Of a stretch of 64,000 nucleotides of DNA, positions 8,848-17,611 are shown piece by piece. Source of the DNA: Sphingobacterium sp. (lineage in GTDB: Bacteria; Bacteroidota; Bacteroidia; Sphingobacteriales; Sphingobacteriaceae); contig JAIRVH010000206.1 of the NCBI GenBank assembly GCA_031253985.1, positions 104,079 through 168,078 of the forward strand, read 5' to 3'. The stretch's first letter is position 1; each line of letters starts with the position of its first letter. A program made the translations under genes and the position numbers. The notes beneath the pieces are model-generated. The model was not told the DNA's origin. It did no database searches and was given only the letters and a program-made list of their open reading frames with translations.

Positions 8848-9465
8848 CTATTTGCGAAAACTGCAAAACACAAAATTTTGTATCGTATCGAATGGCGTAC
8901 TGTGGTCAATCGTCATACACTCAATTTTTTTAAAATAAGATTGAAATAAATCGTTTAGAGATTGTGTCGAATATTGTTTAATCTCGATCCCACTACATTT
9001 CCTTGGTCCTTGTTCAGAAAAAGTGCCAACAACTAACACACCCTGCGCTGAAATTGCCTGATCTGCGATTTCGATGTAGCGATCAATCTCCTCTCGCGCA
9101 GTCAAAAAATGAAATGTGGCCCGATCATGCCAAAAATCATAGCGTGTATCGGGAACGAAGTCTAAGATATCCGAAACAATCCATTTGACTTTATCCGCCT
9201 GATCTCCCAATCTTTTTTTCGCTCTTTCAATAGCGGCATTGGAAATATCCAGTACAGTAATATCTTCAAATCCTGCTTTCAATAGGAAATCAACTAGGAG
9301 ACTGTCACCACCACCTATATCTATAATTTTAGCTTCTTTCGGAAGACTAGATTGATGTATAAAATGTAGTGATACTTCAGGATTGGGCTGATACCAGCTG
9401 ACTGATTCTAGGGGCTTATTTTCGTATATCTCTTCCCAATGTTTCTTTCGATTAAAATTTTCCAT
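8848..9465 (-). CDS. class I SAM-dependent methyltransferase
   Basis: The 205-residue protein has a Rossmann methyltransferase fold: motif I IIDIGGGDS near 44-52, motif II acidic end VLDIS near 71-75, and SDILDF near 99-104. The start HWEEIYENKPLESVSWYQPNP is the usual beginning of small Bacteroidota and proteobacterial methyltransferases often annotated as thiopurine/tellurite-type. No substrate-specific motif is visible. It stands alone, on the minus strand, 51 nt after the start of the beta-lactamase gene's 3' end region. Substrate unknown. Confidence 0.87.
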   Translation of the reverse strand: MENFNRKKHWEEIYENKPLESVSWYQPNPEVSLHFIHQSSLPKEAKIIDIGGGDSLLVDFLLKAGFEDITVLDISNAAIERAKKRLGDQADKVKWIVSDILDFVPDTRYDFWHDRATFHFLTAREEIDRYIEIADQAISAQGVLVVGTFSEQGPRKCSGIEIKQYSTQSLNDLFQSYFKKIECMTIDHSTPFDTIQNFVFCSFRK

Positions 9466-9516
9466 CTGTCTATTGTCGTGATAAAATTTATTGAATGATA
9501 AAGAACAACCTCAGTT

Positions 9517-10374
9517 CTAGTGCAAAATCTTTAGATCTTTAAAAATTTTCCGTGTAATCGCTTTCCGGCAGTCCGAGAAATCAGGGCGGTTAAACCTGCG
9601 ATCCTGGATAAGCCTAGTTGCAAAAAAATAAACATCGTCTTTTTTTTCGACATAGCCTACCCACCATCCTGTATTCATTTGGTTGGCCATTGTCCAACCC
9701 GTCTTGGATCTGATGATATAATCATTGTTTTTTTCGGAAATCATAACATGTTTAACAATATCCATGTTGCGTTTTGAAAAAGGTAGATCTCCGGTATAAA
9801 GTTTTTGCAAAAATTCAACCTGATTGATTGGAGAAATTCCCATTGAACCAAAATTCCAAAAATCACTACCTGATTCCGAAAGGTCCACATTGCCGTAATC
9901 ACATGCTTCGAGATATTTTCGATAAACAGAACGATCAATTTTCTTCGCTATCTCGATAAAGGCCCAGCCAGCTGAAACTTCAAATGCTTCCTTAACAGTA
10001 ATATTTTTATAAATATTGGGACGATAGCCATATTTTAAGGTATCAGTCGCCCCTGGCCACTGTACAATACTATGCTCATCTTTGATGGTCTTTGTCTCCA
10101 AAGCGATCAACATATTGATAATTTTAAAGGTCGATGCCGGCAAAGCTGGGGATCGTGTTTCTGTCGTATCAGACAAAATCCACGTGTCACTTTTATGGTC
10201 ATAAATTGCAATTGCACCAGCAACGTGACATTGATCAAAATATCGCTGAAAATCAGATCTGATAATTTTCTTAACGATACTTTTAGATTGAGCCAACAAA
10301 CCAAAAGAGCCCGTAGAAATGAGTATAAACAAAACCCATTTGAAAATTGCATTATCTTTTGTTTTTAAAGCCAT
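9517..10374 (-). CDS. class D (OXA-type) beta-lactamase
   Basis: The 285-residue product has a signal peptide (about 12-29, LLAQ) and all key class D motifs: STFK at 81-84 (Ser81 nucleophile, Lys84 carboxylated lysine), YGN at 160-162, FWNFGS at 172-177, KTG at 224-226 and WWVG at 237-240. The S-x-V motif is SAG (134-136), with glycine in place of the usual valine, which may alter the carboxylysine pocket. It would hydrolyse beta-lactams in the periplasm. It stands alone with no mobile-element trace, so it looks like an intrinsic chromosomal gene. Which drugs it acts on cannot be read from sequence. Confidence 0.95.
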   Translation of the reverse strand: MALKTKDNAIFKWVLFILISTGSFGLLAQSKSIVKKIIRSDFQRYFDQCHVAGAIAIYDHKSDTWILSDTTETRSPALPASTFKIINMLIALETKTIKDEHSIVQWPGATDTLKYGYRPNIYKNITVKEAFEVSAGWAFIEIAKKIDRSVYRKYLEACDYGNVDLSESGSDFWNFGSMGISPINQVEFLQKLYTGDLPFSKRNMDIVKHVMISEKNNDYIIRSKTGWTMANQMNTGWWVGYVEKKDDVYFFATRLIQDRRFNRPDFSDCRKAITRKIFKDLKILH

Positions 10375-10519
10375 ATACCGCTATTATTAACACTTAATTT
10401 ATCTACAATGGAAACTTAAACGTAATAAAGTTAAAACAAAATTTTAAAAAGCTTTCATCACTGATCTGAACCTAATTAAATCCCTGTTTTCATGGATTTT
10501 TCACAGCTTATTATTTCTG

Positions 10520-10527
10520 TACTTTTG
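10520..10527 (+). promoter_or_regulatory. putative -7 element of the 455-residue membrane protein gene
   Basis: TACTTTTG matches TAnnTTTG, 43 nt upstream of the ATG at 10571. A clear -33 TTG is not seen at the usual distance, so the call rests on one element. Confidence 0.35.
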
Positions 10528-10570
10528 AATAAAGTCAGTAATCATAACAGATTATCCATCAGAATAAAAC

Positions 10571-11938
10571 ATGAAAGAATATAGCTTTAAATTTCAGAAC
10601 AAAATTGGAATTTTCTACCTCCTCACGGTACTAATTGGCATTCCATTTCTCATCATCGCTGTCACAGTTTGGTTAATGGATTATATTTCTTGGCTTTTTT
10701 GGGTGAGTGTACCAGTCATGATTCTAACAATGATCTTAGGTGTCTGGCGCTTCCTAAAAAAATCAAGGACATGGGACACAATCCAGTTGGACAACGACGG
10801 ATTTACTTCAAAAAGCTACGGTCGCGTAGAATATCAGGAAATTGCTGATATCCCAGCATACAATGTTCTGATAGCGCCACCACCATCTATGCGCATCAGA
10901 TTGACAGACGGAAGGCAATTAATTTGGCTATTCAATCCTAATGATCTAAAATCTACAGCTCATATAGATACGTTTATAGCATTCAAGGAAGATCTATTAG
11001 ATCATCTTGAACAAAGAGAATTAAAATTAACAAAAAAGGCAGACAACATGTCTCGCGATCATCACGAAATTCAAATGGAGGAAGGTGTAACAAACGAAAA
11101 AATAGATCATGACATCATAGCACGGCTCAAAGAATCTAAACAGCGAGATTATCGTCATATAGCAATTCCTATCTCGGCCATATTTGCAACAATTATGCTC
11201 TTAAAAACCTGTGGTACAGATTTTATCCGCTCGCAGAGAGAAAACGAATCCAATAACTTTCGGTCTGCTGTTCTTAAAATGGAAACAGACTACGACAATA
11301 ATGTTCAACGCGCTCGCGATGTCGCAGCAAGCTATTCTATTAAATTTGGTCCGGTCTTTCTCCTGACGAATGATCCCGACGCAGTCCTTGAATTTACGCC
11401 GAATATAAACAAAGATCCCTATTCGACTGAGATCAATGTTATTGGCCTACGGAGAGTTGAGGATAACAGATTGTTAGAGCAGTATATTAAACACCCGGAC
11501 AGTGTCTCTTATGAACTTTCCGTAGTAAACGAAACGGCCAAGTTCTACAGTATTATGCGCAAAAGTATATTTGCACAGCAGGACAGTAGCGCAGGAACGA
11601 TCTACTTTGCTGTTTACAATCCGAAAGAGTCATTTCCAGTGAAACATAATCGAACCTTCAATCAAGACAGTACTTTTCGTCCCATCCAGTTCGCAACATC
11701 GATTACAGTACCAAGTAGTGGAAAACTAACAAAAGATATACTTCACAATATGGACTTTGCCTCGCTGAGATCAATCTTACAATCGTACAAAGGCACGTAT
11801 TTTTATATGGCGGCGAAAGAACAAGATGGCATTTCAGAATCACAATTCGGTCAAATAAAATCCATCGTCGAACAAGATTTAAAAGAACATCAAATCGATA
11901 CCAAATTATTTCAAAGTAAAGTATACAATGTTAGATGA
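10571..11938 (+). CDS. membrane protein of unknown function with PH-like segment
   Basis: I do not recognise the family of this 455-residue protein. Two membrane helices lie at about 12-35 and 39-57, followed by a segment (about 68-150) with the look of a small bacterial PH-like beta domain (WDTIQLDNDGFTSKSYGRVE). A charged linker leads to a third helix near 195-213 (HIAIPISAIFATIMLLKTCG). The C-terminal 240 residues have no signature. By the helix count they would lie on the opposite side of the membrane from the PH-like segment. It is a single gene, divergent from the beta-lactamase gene with 196 nt between starts. No function is proposed. Confidence 0.8.
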   Translation: MKEYSFKFQNKIGIFYLLTVLIGIPFLIIAVTVWLMDYISWLFWVSVPVMILTMILGVWRFLKKSRTWDTIQLDNDGFTSKSYGRVEYQEIADIPAYNVLIAPPPSMRIRLTDGRQLIWLFNPNDLKSTAHIDTFIAFKEDLLDHLEQRELKLTKKADNMSRDHHEIQMEEGVTNEKIDHDIIARLKESKQRDYRHIAIPISAIFATIMLLKTCGTDFIRSQRENESNNFRSAVLKMETDYDNNVQRARDVAASYSIKFGPVFLLTNDPDAVLEFTPNINKDPYSTEINVIGLRRVEDNRLLEQYIKHPDSVSYELSVVNETAKFYSIMRKSIFAQQDSSAGTIYFAVYNPKESFPVKHNRTFNQDSTFRPIQFATSITVPSSGKLTKDILHNMDFASLRSILQSYKGTYFYMAAKEQDGISESQFGQIKSIVEQDLKEHQIDTKLFQSKVYNVR

Positions 11939-11984
11939 CCACCCTTCTAAGCACAAACTAATCAGTTAGTAAATTGCTCGGATT

Positions 11985-12140
11985 ATCACAATAGTTTTGC
12001 CTTGATAAGCTACGGCAATGGCTTCGACCTAAATTTTTGCAACGAGAAAAATCTCTCCACTAGCAGTTGTATGGCCGTCGAAATGTCCCTTAAAATATGT
12101 ATTCCGAATGTCACCTGTAGGAATAATCTGGATATCAATG
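11985..12140 (-). pseudogene. possible eroded coding remnant
   Basis: Between two genes, one minus-strand frame reads as protein-like sequence: GDIRNTYFKGHFDGHTTASG then EIFLVAKI, a TAG stop, and VEAIAVAYQGKTIVII. The TASGEIF string recalls the double-psi barrel of RlpA-like proteins, but the resemblance is short and no start codon or full domain remains. It may be the decayed end of a gene or chance. Confidence 0.25.
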
Positions 12141-12173
12141 CAAATCGGTCATTCTCGATATGTTTATGCCATA

Positions 12174-13694
12174 CTATTTGAAAATATCCATATGCTCATC
12201 ATAGATAGGACTTTTCATATCCAGAAATTTCAGCACACTATGAAATACGTGATTCTGAGTCAGCGTTTTATTTGATTTCAACTGTTTCGAGTTATCGGAG
12301 GTCCAAACAATAAAGGGAATTTCATATTGCTCTTTTGGAGCAATACTCATCGGAAGCCCATGCATATATAGGTTATTTTCACCCAATGACTCCCCATGAT
12401 CCGAAACAAATAACATCGCGCTATTATATTCTTTTAATCCTTTTAGGTCTTCTATCAGATTGTGTAAAATATAGTCCGTGTAGACGACCGTATTATCGTA
12501 AGCATTGATCAGCTCTTCTTTTGAACAATTCCCTAATTCGACACTATTACAGACGGGCTTAAAAGTTTCGAATTGAGCTGGGTATTTCTTGCTATAAGTT
12601 GGACCATGGCTCGTACTTGTGTGAAGAACAACAAATACTTTATCCTTTTTACTCGCTGATATCCGTTCTTTTAAACCTGTTAATAAAACCTCATCGTAAG
12701 CACATCCTTCACCTTTACAGTTTGCAGCAAGCTGGTCGCTCGTTTCATATTCTTTAATATGTACCGGAGGCTCACCCCAATTGCTTGTACGCCATATTAC
12801 ATCAACATCATTTCTGTAAAGGTAATTTGGCAGAATTTCGTATAAATCGTCCGTATTTTTGTGCTCCAATAGACACTTTACTCCTGCTGTCGTATAAGTA
12901 GAGCAAGAAGTTGCATCAAAATGATAAAGATTCGGTGTCTTTGAAAGCAAAGGATTCGTATTTTTCTGGTATCCATAGAGCGAAAAATTCTCCCTTCTTG
13001 CAGATTCCCCAATAACGAGTACGACCACCGTTTTTCTATGGTCAGTTATCGTCGCGTCGGGCAATATTATCTCTTTTTTATTCTTTTGATGTTCGTGAAT
13101 ATAAAAACGCGAAATATTTACGGTATAAGACCAAGGCATCGCAAGCGCACCCAGAGTCTTCGAATTCTTATCTATCCATAGCCAGTTACTTGCATTGGCA
13201 AATATTAAAACAACAATAAACAACAGCGATAGTGAGGCAGTAATAAGGAACTTTTTCGGTTTATCCTTTATTATTTTGGCTTTGATAATGAAGATACTAG
13301 GAATAATGCCAAGAAAGATGAGGTAAACTATCAATTTGAATGAAAAGAAACCACTGGACTCAGAATACCGGGTATTCAATATATTACCGATCATTGTTTC
13401 ATCTAGAATCACGCTATACGTATTGACAAAATAAACGGCGACTGAATTGATCAGGAAGAACAATACCAGTATGGATTTCCCGAAACGACGTGACAGCGAA
13501 AAAAACAGATAAAGTACAAAAGCATTCATGACCAGCATTAAAACCATCAAACTAGCAATCAGAATAACACCGCCAAAGCTCCTGTAATCAATGTTGTTAA
13601 AAACAAAAGTATAAAATGGAAAATGGAAGAATATAAAATTCAACACACTCATGAATAGGACAAAATGGACTAATTTTAAGCTATTTTTTAGCAT
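12174..13694 (-). CDS. eptA: phosphoethanolamine transferase (EptA/MCR-like)
   Basis: Numbered from the ATG at 13694, the 506-residue protein has five N-terminal membrane helices (about 8-170) and a periplasmic sulfatase-fold domain. It adds phosphoethanolamine to lipid A. Visible active-site parts: VIGES with E230, SCSTYTTAGVKC with nucleophile T268, and SDHGES with D432/H433 as zinc ligands. Cys pairs 264/274, 326/331 and 382/390 match the disulfides of EptA and MCR enzymes. A longer frame would begin with TTG at 13721, but the ATG is preferred. It overlaps the PAP2 gene by 14 nt. Lipid A modification of this kind lowers polymyxin binding; resistance here is inferred from the family. Confidence 0.9.
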   Translation of the reverse strand: MLKNSLKLVHFVLFMSVLNFIFFHFPFYTFVFNNIDYRSFGGVILIASLMVLMLVMNAFVLYLFFSLSRRFGKSILVLFFLINSVAVYFVNTYSVILDETMIGNILNTRYSESSGFFSFKLIVYLIFLGIIPSIFIIKAKIIKDKPKKFLITASLSLLFIVVLIFANASNWLWIDKNSKTLGALAMPWSYTVNISRFYIHEHQKNKKEIILPDATITDHRKTVVVLVIGESARRENFSLYGYQKNTNPLLSKTPNLYHFDATSCSTYTTAGVKCLLEHKNTDDLYEILPNYLYRNDVDVIWRTSNWGEPPVHIKEYETSDQLAANCKGEGCAYDEVLLTGLKERISASKKDKVFVVLHTSTSHGPTYSKKYPAQFETFKPVCNSVELGNCSKEELINAYDNTVVYTDYILHNLIEDLKGLKEYNSAMLFVSDHGESLGENNLYMHGLPMSIAPKEQYEIPFIVWTSDNSKQLKSNKTLTQNHVFHSVLKFLDMKSPIYDEHMDIFK

Positions 13695-14514
13695 AAACGG
13701 TAATGATTTTATAAAGTGCAATAATTAAGCAGATAAATGTAAAATAAAATATGATCAAATTATCATTAATTATTCTATTGAGCAATACAATACTGAAAAC
13801 GAGGAACAATAAAATGAAAATCGGATAATACCGTTTATTATACACCCAATTCCAAATTTTAAGTTCCCGGCTAAAAAAAATTCCCAATAGTCCCGAAAGA
13901 TACCCTATAATGCAGCCACTAACGACGTCCAATGGATAATGTGCCCCCAGAGCCACCCGAGATAGCGCCAGCATGAATCCTATCCATGTTAACCCCAAAA
14001 ACCATACTATTTTATAATATACTCTTTGAGGCATAAAAGCGTACATTATCACGGTCAGCGTTGTAAATATAGTAATGGAATGGCCAGAAGGTAAACTATT
14101 ATGGCCCAGGAGTATCTTCCCCGTGATCAGAAAACTAGTAGGATTAAATACAGCGGCTGGCCGCGGCACGGCAAATATTACTTTTAAGAGGATAGAAAAG
14201 AACGCAGAAATAAAAGATGCTGATAGTAATGCTTCCCATAATTTAGGCCCATATACAACAAAAACACTTAAAAGCGACAGACCAATTAAGCAATCTCCAA
14301 ACTGTGTAAAGTTGGATTCAAGAATGGGATATTGTCCTAAATAAGCGTTTATAGCGAAAAAGCTTCTTTTCTGAATTGTTGTATAGCCATATACATTTAA
14401 AGCGTCATTGAAATATAGGAATACGATAATTATAATGAGCAGAAATAAAGGCATAAAGAACAGCGATTTTCTAAGCCTAGCATAATTATCGATTATCGTC
14501 GCATTGATATCCAT
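13681..14514 (-). CDS. PAP2 family phosphatase
   Basis: The 277-residue membrane protein has the three PAP2 motifs: KVIFAVPRP (K111-R118-P119), PSGH (142-145) and SR-x5-H-x3-D (185-196). It has about six membrane helices and an extra hydrophobic C-terminus (about 225-272). Such enzymes remove phosphate from lipids, for example lipid A or undecaprenyl pyrophosphate. Position directly before and overlapping eptA suggests cooperation in lipid A remodelling, as in the known linkage of pap2 and mcr genes. A promoter-like pair lies upstream (TTG 14594-14592, 22 nt, TAAATTTC 14569-14562). Confidence 0.9.
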   Translation of the reverse strand: MDINATIIDNYARLRKSLFFMPLFLLIIIIVFLYFNDALNVYGYTTIQKRSFFAINAYLGQYPILESNFTQFGDCLIGLSLLSVFVVYGPKLWEALLSASFISAFFSILLKVIFAVPRPAAVFNPTSFLITGKILLGHNSLPSGHSITIFTTLTVIMYAFMPQRVYYKIVWFLGLTWIGFMLALSRVALGAHYPLDVVSGCIIGYLSGLLGIFFSRELKIWNWVYNKRYYPIFILLFLVFSIVLLNRIINDNLIIFYFTFICLIIALYKIITVYAKK

Positions 14515-14718
14515 CTTGTACTCGTCTTTTTAATCGAGTAAAGAACGGACCGAATTCTGTAGAAATTTAGAATTTACATTTACTGTCAGCGCAATCTTTT
14601 TTTAATTCTCTCTTTATCAATATTCGGAATCAAATACTGAAAAGATTGTCTTGTTTAAGCTTCATGAAAGAGTTCAGGATACGGTGTACAAAGACATAAC
14701 AGATTTACAGCCCTAGAA

Positions 14719-16077
14719 TTATGAATAAGGGTGCTGCCAGGGGCTTCGATACGGCCTTCTCAATAACTGAGTTGCCTCAAGGTCATCGACACATATTTTC
14801 TGTTCAGGGTCAAATACCAAAGGGCGATTCAGTTTCATCGATAAATTAGCCAAAATACAGCTTGCAGTAGAAATATAGCCCTCTTCAATATCCGCTACTG
14901 GAAGGTGGTTATTTTCAATTGCCGATAAAAGATCAAGCATGTGCTGTCTAGTTGCTGGAGCTGTATGTAACTCTATGCGATGTTCCTTCAGATCTCCGGG
15001 AAACTTCTCTTTTTCTAAAATAACATCCTGTTTAATAGGCTCACCTTCTCCTATCGGAATAAATTCATATTTCATCACACTTCCCTTTAAAGTGCCCTTG
15101 TCGCCGTAGATAATGAACGCCCAAGGATATTCGGGATCTGCTGCAGTCCCCCAGGTTCTATGCTGCCATATACAATTGAGATCCTCGTATTCAAATACCG
15201 CAGTCTGGGTATCAGCAATTGTCGATTTTCCTTCCTTTTGAACATATATACCACCTGTCGCAGTCACCTTTCTTGGCCATTTAAGTTGCAAAAGCCAACG
15301 CACTGTGTCAAACATATGCATTCCCATATCGCCGGTTATTCCATTGCCATAAGCCATGAAAGTTCGCCACCAGCCACCATGTGGTAAGCCATCATAGGGA
15401 CGCAGCGGAGCTGGGCCGGTCCACATCTCGTAATCTAAAAAACTAGGCACTTCCTGAATAGCAGGACTACCATTCTTTCTCATATGATAATAACAGCACA
15501 TCTCCACATGTGAGATTTTCCCAAGCAGACCTTCATCAATCACCCGCTTTTTCGCATCGATAAGGTGAGCAGTGCTTCTCCTTTGTGTTCCTACCTGTAC
15601 TTTCTTATTGTATTTTCTTGCCGCACGCCATATTGCATCGCCCTCCAGTACATCTACACTAATGGGCTTTTGCAGGTAAAGGTGTGCACCTGAAGACATG
15701 GCGTCGATAGCTAGTCTTGCATGCCAGTGATCGGGTGTTCCTATGAGAATGAGATCGAATTTGTGATTTGCAAGCATTTCCCTATAATCATTATAAAGTT
15801 TTGGAACTTTTCCCGAAACTTGCCGCTCACTAATTAACTGTCCCGCTTCCCGCAAATGATTGCTGTCGACGTCACATACTGCAACGACATCGACATCCCG
15901 TACCTGGATTAAGCGGAATAAATCGCTTTTGCCATACCACCCTGCCCCAATCAGTCCAACACGGAATTTTTTAATAGTATCCCTAAATGAAAGTGCCTTA
16001 ACTTGCAATGCTGACAGTGTTAAAATCGCACCTGCTCCTTGAATAAATTTTCTACGGTTTAAATTGAAAGTAGTCAT
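14719..16077 (-). CDS. Gfo/Idh/MocA family oxidoreductase with twin-arginine signal
   Basis: The 452-residue protein begins with a twin-arginine signal (NRRKFIQGAGAILTLSALQV, about 7-26) and then an NAD(P)-binding Rossmann domain (VGLIGAGWYGKSD near 40-52) and the catalytic QKPIS motif near 135, where lysine of the usual EKP is kept. The C-terminal domain is of the GFO_IDH_MocA type with HMFDTVRWLL. Exported members of this family in Bacteroidota act on sugars or inositols in the periplasm. It is a single-gene unit, divergent from the CPBP protease gene. Substrate unknown. Confidence 0.9.
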   Translation of the reverse strand: MTTFNLNRRKFIQGAGAILTLSALQVKALSFRDTIKKFRVGLIGAGWYGKSDLFRLIQVRDVDVVAVCDVDSNHLREAGQLISERQVSGKVPKLYNDYREMLANHKFDLILIGTPDHWHARLAIDAMSSGAHLYLQKPISVDVLEGDAIWRAARKYNKKVQVGTQRRSTAHLIDAKKRVIDEGLLGKISHVEMCCYYHMRKNGSPAIQEVPSFLDYEMWTGPAPLRPYDGLPHGGWWRTFMAYGNGITGDMGMHMFDTVRWLLQLKWPRKVTATGGIYVQKEGKSTIADTQTAVFEYEDLNCIWQHRTWGTAADPEYPWAFIIYGDKGTLKGSVMKYEFIPIGEGEPIKQDVILEKEKFPGDLKEHRIELHTAPATRQHMLDLLSAIENNHLPVADIEEGYISTASCILANLSMKLNRPLVFDPEQKICVDDLEATQLLRRPYRSPWQHPYS

Positions 16078-16205
16078 AATCCATTGGTTTATTGCCTAAT
16101 ATAAGAAAAATGGGCGATAAACGATAATAGTAACGTGAGACTATGCGCCAGAGATCATATTTACACCAAAATACCGTAAATTCATATCTACTAAACAACG
16201 AGGAG

Positions 16206-17003
16206 ATGAAAAGAACAGTAGTACTCTTGAAAGTAATATTATTTTACTTGGCTTCCCTGGTGATATTTGCATTTTCCGCAGGCGTAACCAAACAGACAAT
16301 CTTCCCAGATCTCTTTTCATTAAGCATCGCTACGCTCCTCAGTTTCGGCCTAGTCTGCCTATTTAAGGCTTGGGATAAAATTAATTTTTCTCAAATCGGC
16401 TTGGGATTCAATCATAAAAGTATCCTAAATTTTGGTTTGGGACTTTGTGTTAGTATCTGCATGGTGGGTGTCATGGCAATAATTTTGACGAACTTTGCAG
16501 CAGTATCTTTCCAAAAATCAATTTCTTTTGACACTAAAATATGGGCGACTGCTATTCCGCTCTACTTTTTCGTTGCCTGTCGTGAAGAATTAGTTTTTAG
16601 AACTTATTTCTTATGGCGTTTAAAAGATGGATTTGGGACTATTGTAAGTTTATCTATCATGGTTGTATTTTTTATTTTAGAGCACTTATTTACAGGTTCA
16701 ACCTTGAAAACAGCAATTCTAGGCTCAGGACTTGGAGCCATACTTTTTGGTTTTGCGACACTAAGAACCCTTAATATTGCGCTATCCATAGGCCTTCATT
16801 TCGGTTGGAATCTCACACATTGGCTCTTTGGATTTAAGGGGAACACCGGCTTATTTATTGAAGCCGTGGCAAAAGATACCGAATATCATAGTGAAAATAT
16901 CGCATTTGTGGCCTACACAGTTGCTATGCTTTTGGGATTGTTGGCTGTTGCTATCCTATTTAAAAAAAATACAACCACCAAATTCACCTATCACATGAAG
17001 TAA
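16206..17003 (+). CDS. CPBP family intramembrane metalloprotease (CAAX-like)
   Basis: The 265-residue multi-pass protein carries the abortive-infection/CAAX protease motifs: REELVFRTYFLWRL (EExxxR), a conserved FxxxHxF-like stretch around FFILEHLFTG, and HFGWN near the end. These membrane glutamic/metallo-proteases cleave membrane proteins or peptides. The frame is open from an ATG at 16143, but the hydrophobic N-terminus starts after the ATG at 16206 (MKRTVVLLK), so I prefer that start. Eight or so membrane helices are visible. Single gene; partner unknown. Confidence 0.85.
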   Translation: MKRTVVLLKVILFYLASLVIFAFSAGVTKQTIFPDLFSLSIATLLSFGLVCLFKAWDKINFSQIGLGFNHKSILNFGLGLCVSICMVGVMAIILTNFAAVSFQKSISFDTKIWATAIPLYFFVACREELVFRTYFLWRLKDGFGTIVSLSIMVVFFILEHLFTGSTLKTAILGSGLGAILFGFATLRTLNIALSIGLHFGWNLTHWLFGFKGNTGLFIEAVAKDTEYHSENIAFVAYTVAMLLGLLAVAILFKKNTTTKFTYHMK

Positions 17004-17094
17004 ATTGTAGATCACACGCTACAATCATCAGATTTACTGCAAGTTCTCTCGATAAAGGCACGGCTTTTGTAAACTACTAAGAAAAAAGAGAATT

Positions 17095-17184
17095 ATGAGA
17101 AGAACACCTTACACCACTTCTGTTATTGTATTACTCATCTTGTGCGTGATTGTACTGATGACCACCTGTGCGAGAATTGTCTAA
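17095..17184 (+). CDS. small membrane peptide, 29 residues
   Basis: An ATG at 17095, 6 nt after the purine-rich stretch gaaaaaagag, opens a 29-codon frame: a basic start (MRRTPY), then a hydrophobic stretch (SVIVLLILCVIVLM) and a short tail TTCARIV. The arrangement of RBS, charge and a single membrane helix is what a real small membrane protein would show. It lies 91 nt after the CPBP protease gene and could be cotranscribed. I know no function. Confidence 0.45.
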   Translation: MRRTPYTTSVIVLLILCVIVLMTTCARIV

Positions 17185-17445
17185 ATTATAATTCAGTTTG
17201 GACATACATCAAAATCAGCCATTAACGCAATGGTCTATTCACACATAAGTGCAAGAATTTATAAAAAATAAATCCTTATGCTTTTGCCATGTTTTTCATT
17301 GGGCAAGCACTTAAGTTTTGCTAACATTCCAAATTTCGGCCAAGATAGATTCCGGTTTTCATCATTACGATTTCGGGTAACAATAAAAGTAGGTGGTTTT
17401 ACACGACCACTTGGTAGTTATCCTCCTTGGGAAGGTTGCCTATAA

Positions 17446-17514
17446 TAAAAAAGCCCTAGAGCGGGGAACTCTAGGGTCTTAGCCATATATTAACCTATTT
17501 TATGAAAAGTATTT
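17446..17514 (-). ncRNA. candidate small-RNA 3' end: conserved box plus terminator (copy 1)
   Basis: Read on the minus strand, a 38-nt box (17514-17477) leads into a hairpin (CTC-less stem CCCTAGAG 17476-17469, 7-nt loop, CTCTAGGG 17461-17454) and then six T. The box is almost identical to that at 57163-57201 (one indel), whereas the hairpin stems differ in sequence but not in form. The box contains ATGGCTAAG, which opens a short frame (MAKTLEFPALGLFYY) through the hairpin. The VOC gene lies upstream on the same strand, so this could also end its mRNA. A terminator is well supported; an independent RNA is inference. Confidence 0.5.
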
Positions 17515-17611
17515 GTATCAATAACGTCTTAGTTTTCTATTTATTTTGTACAACATAGAAATTTTTTAAATTTTCTTTTTTCGCACAGCGATTCAATCCA
17601 TATCAATTACT

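Larger units (their letters stand above)
17004..17611. other. 608-nt region between CPBP protease and VOC genes
   Basis: It holds the small membrane peptide (17095-17184) and the hairpin-plus-box element (17446-17514). A 55-codon plus-strand frame (17278-17445) is also open but has no recognisable features. No other gene or known riboswitch is visible. Confidence 0.5.

Noticed and set aside
8818..8860. Tiny plus-strand frame (MRYVCEKCPSLL) after the HxlR gene
   Set aside because: Only 12 codons, with no RBS; the two Cys are not enough to call a peptide.
12174..13721. TTG start at 13721 for the eptA-like gene
   Set aside because: The ATG at 13694 gives a normal N-terminus right before the first membrane helix; the extra nine residues lie deeper in the PAP2 gene.
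17278..17445. 55-codon plus-strand frame ending just before hairpin copy 1
   Set aside because: The product is Arg/Phe-rich with no signal, domain or RBS. The closeness of its stop to the hairpin resembles the META gene case but may be chance.
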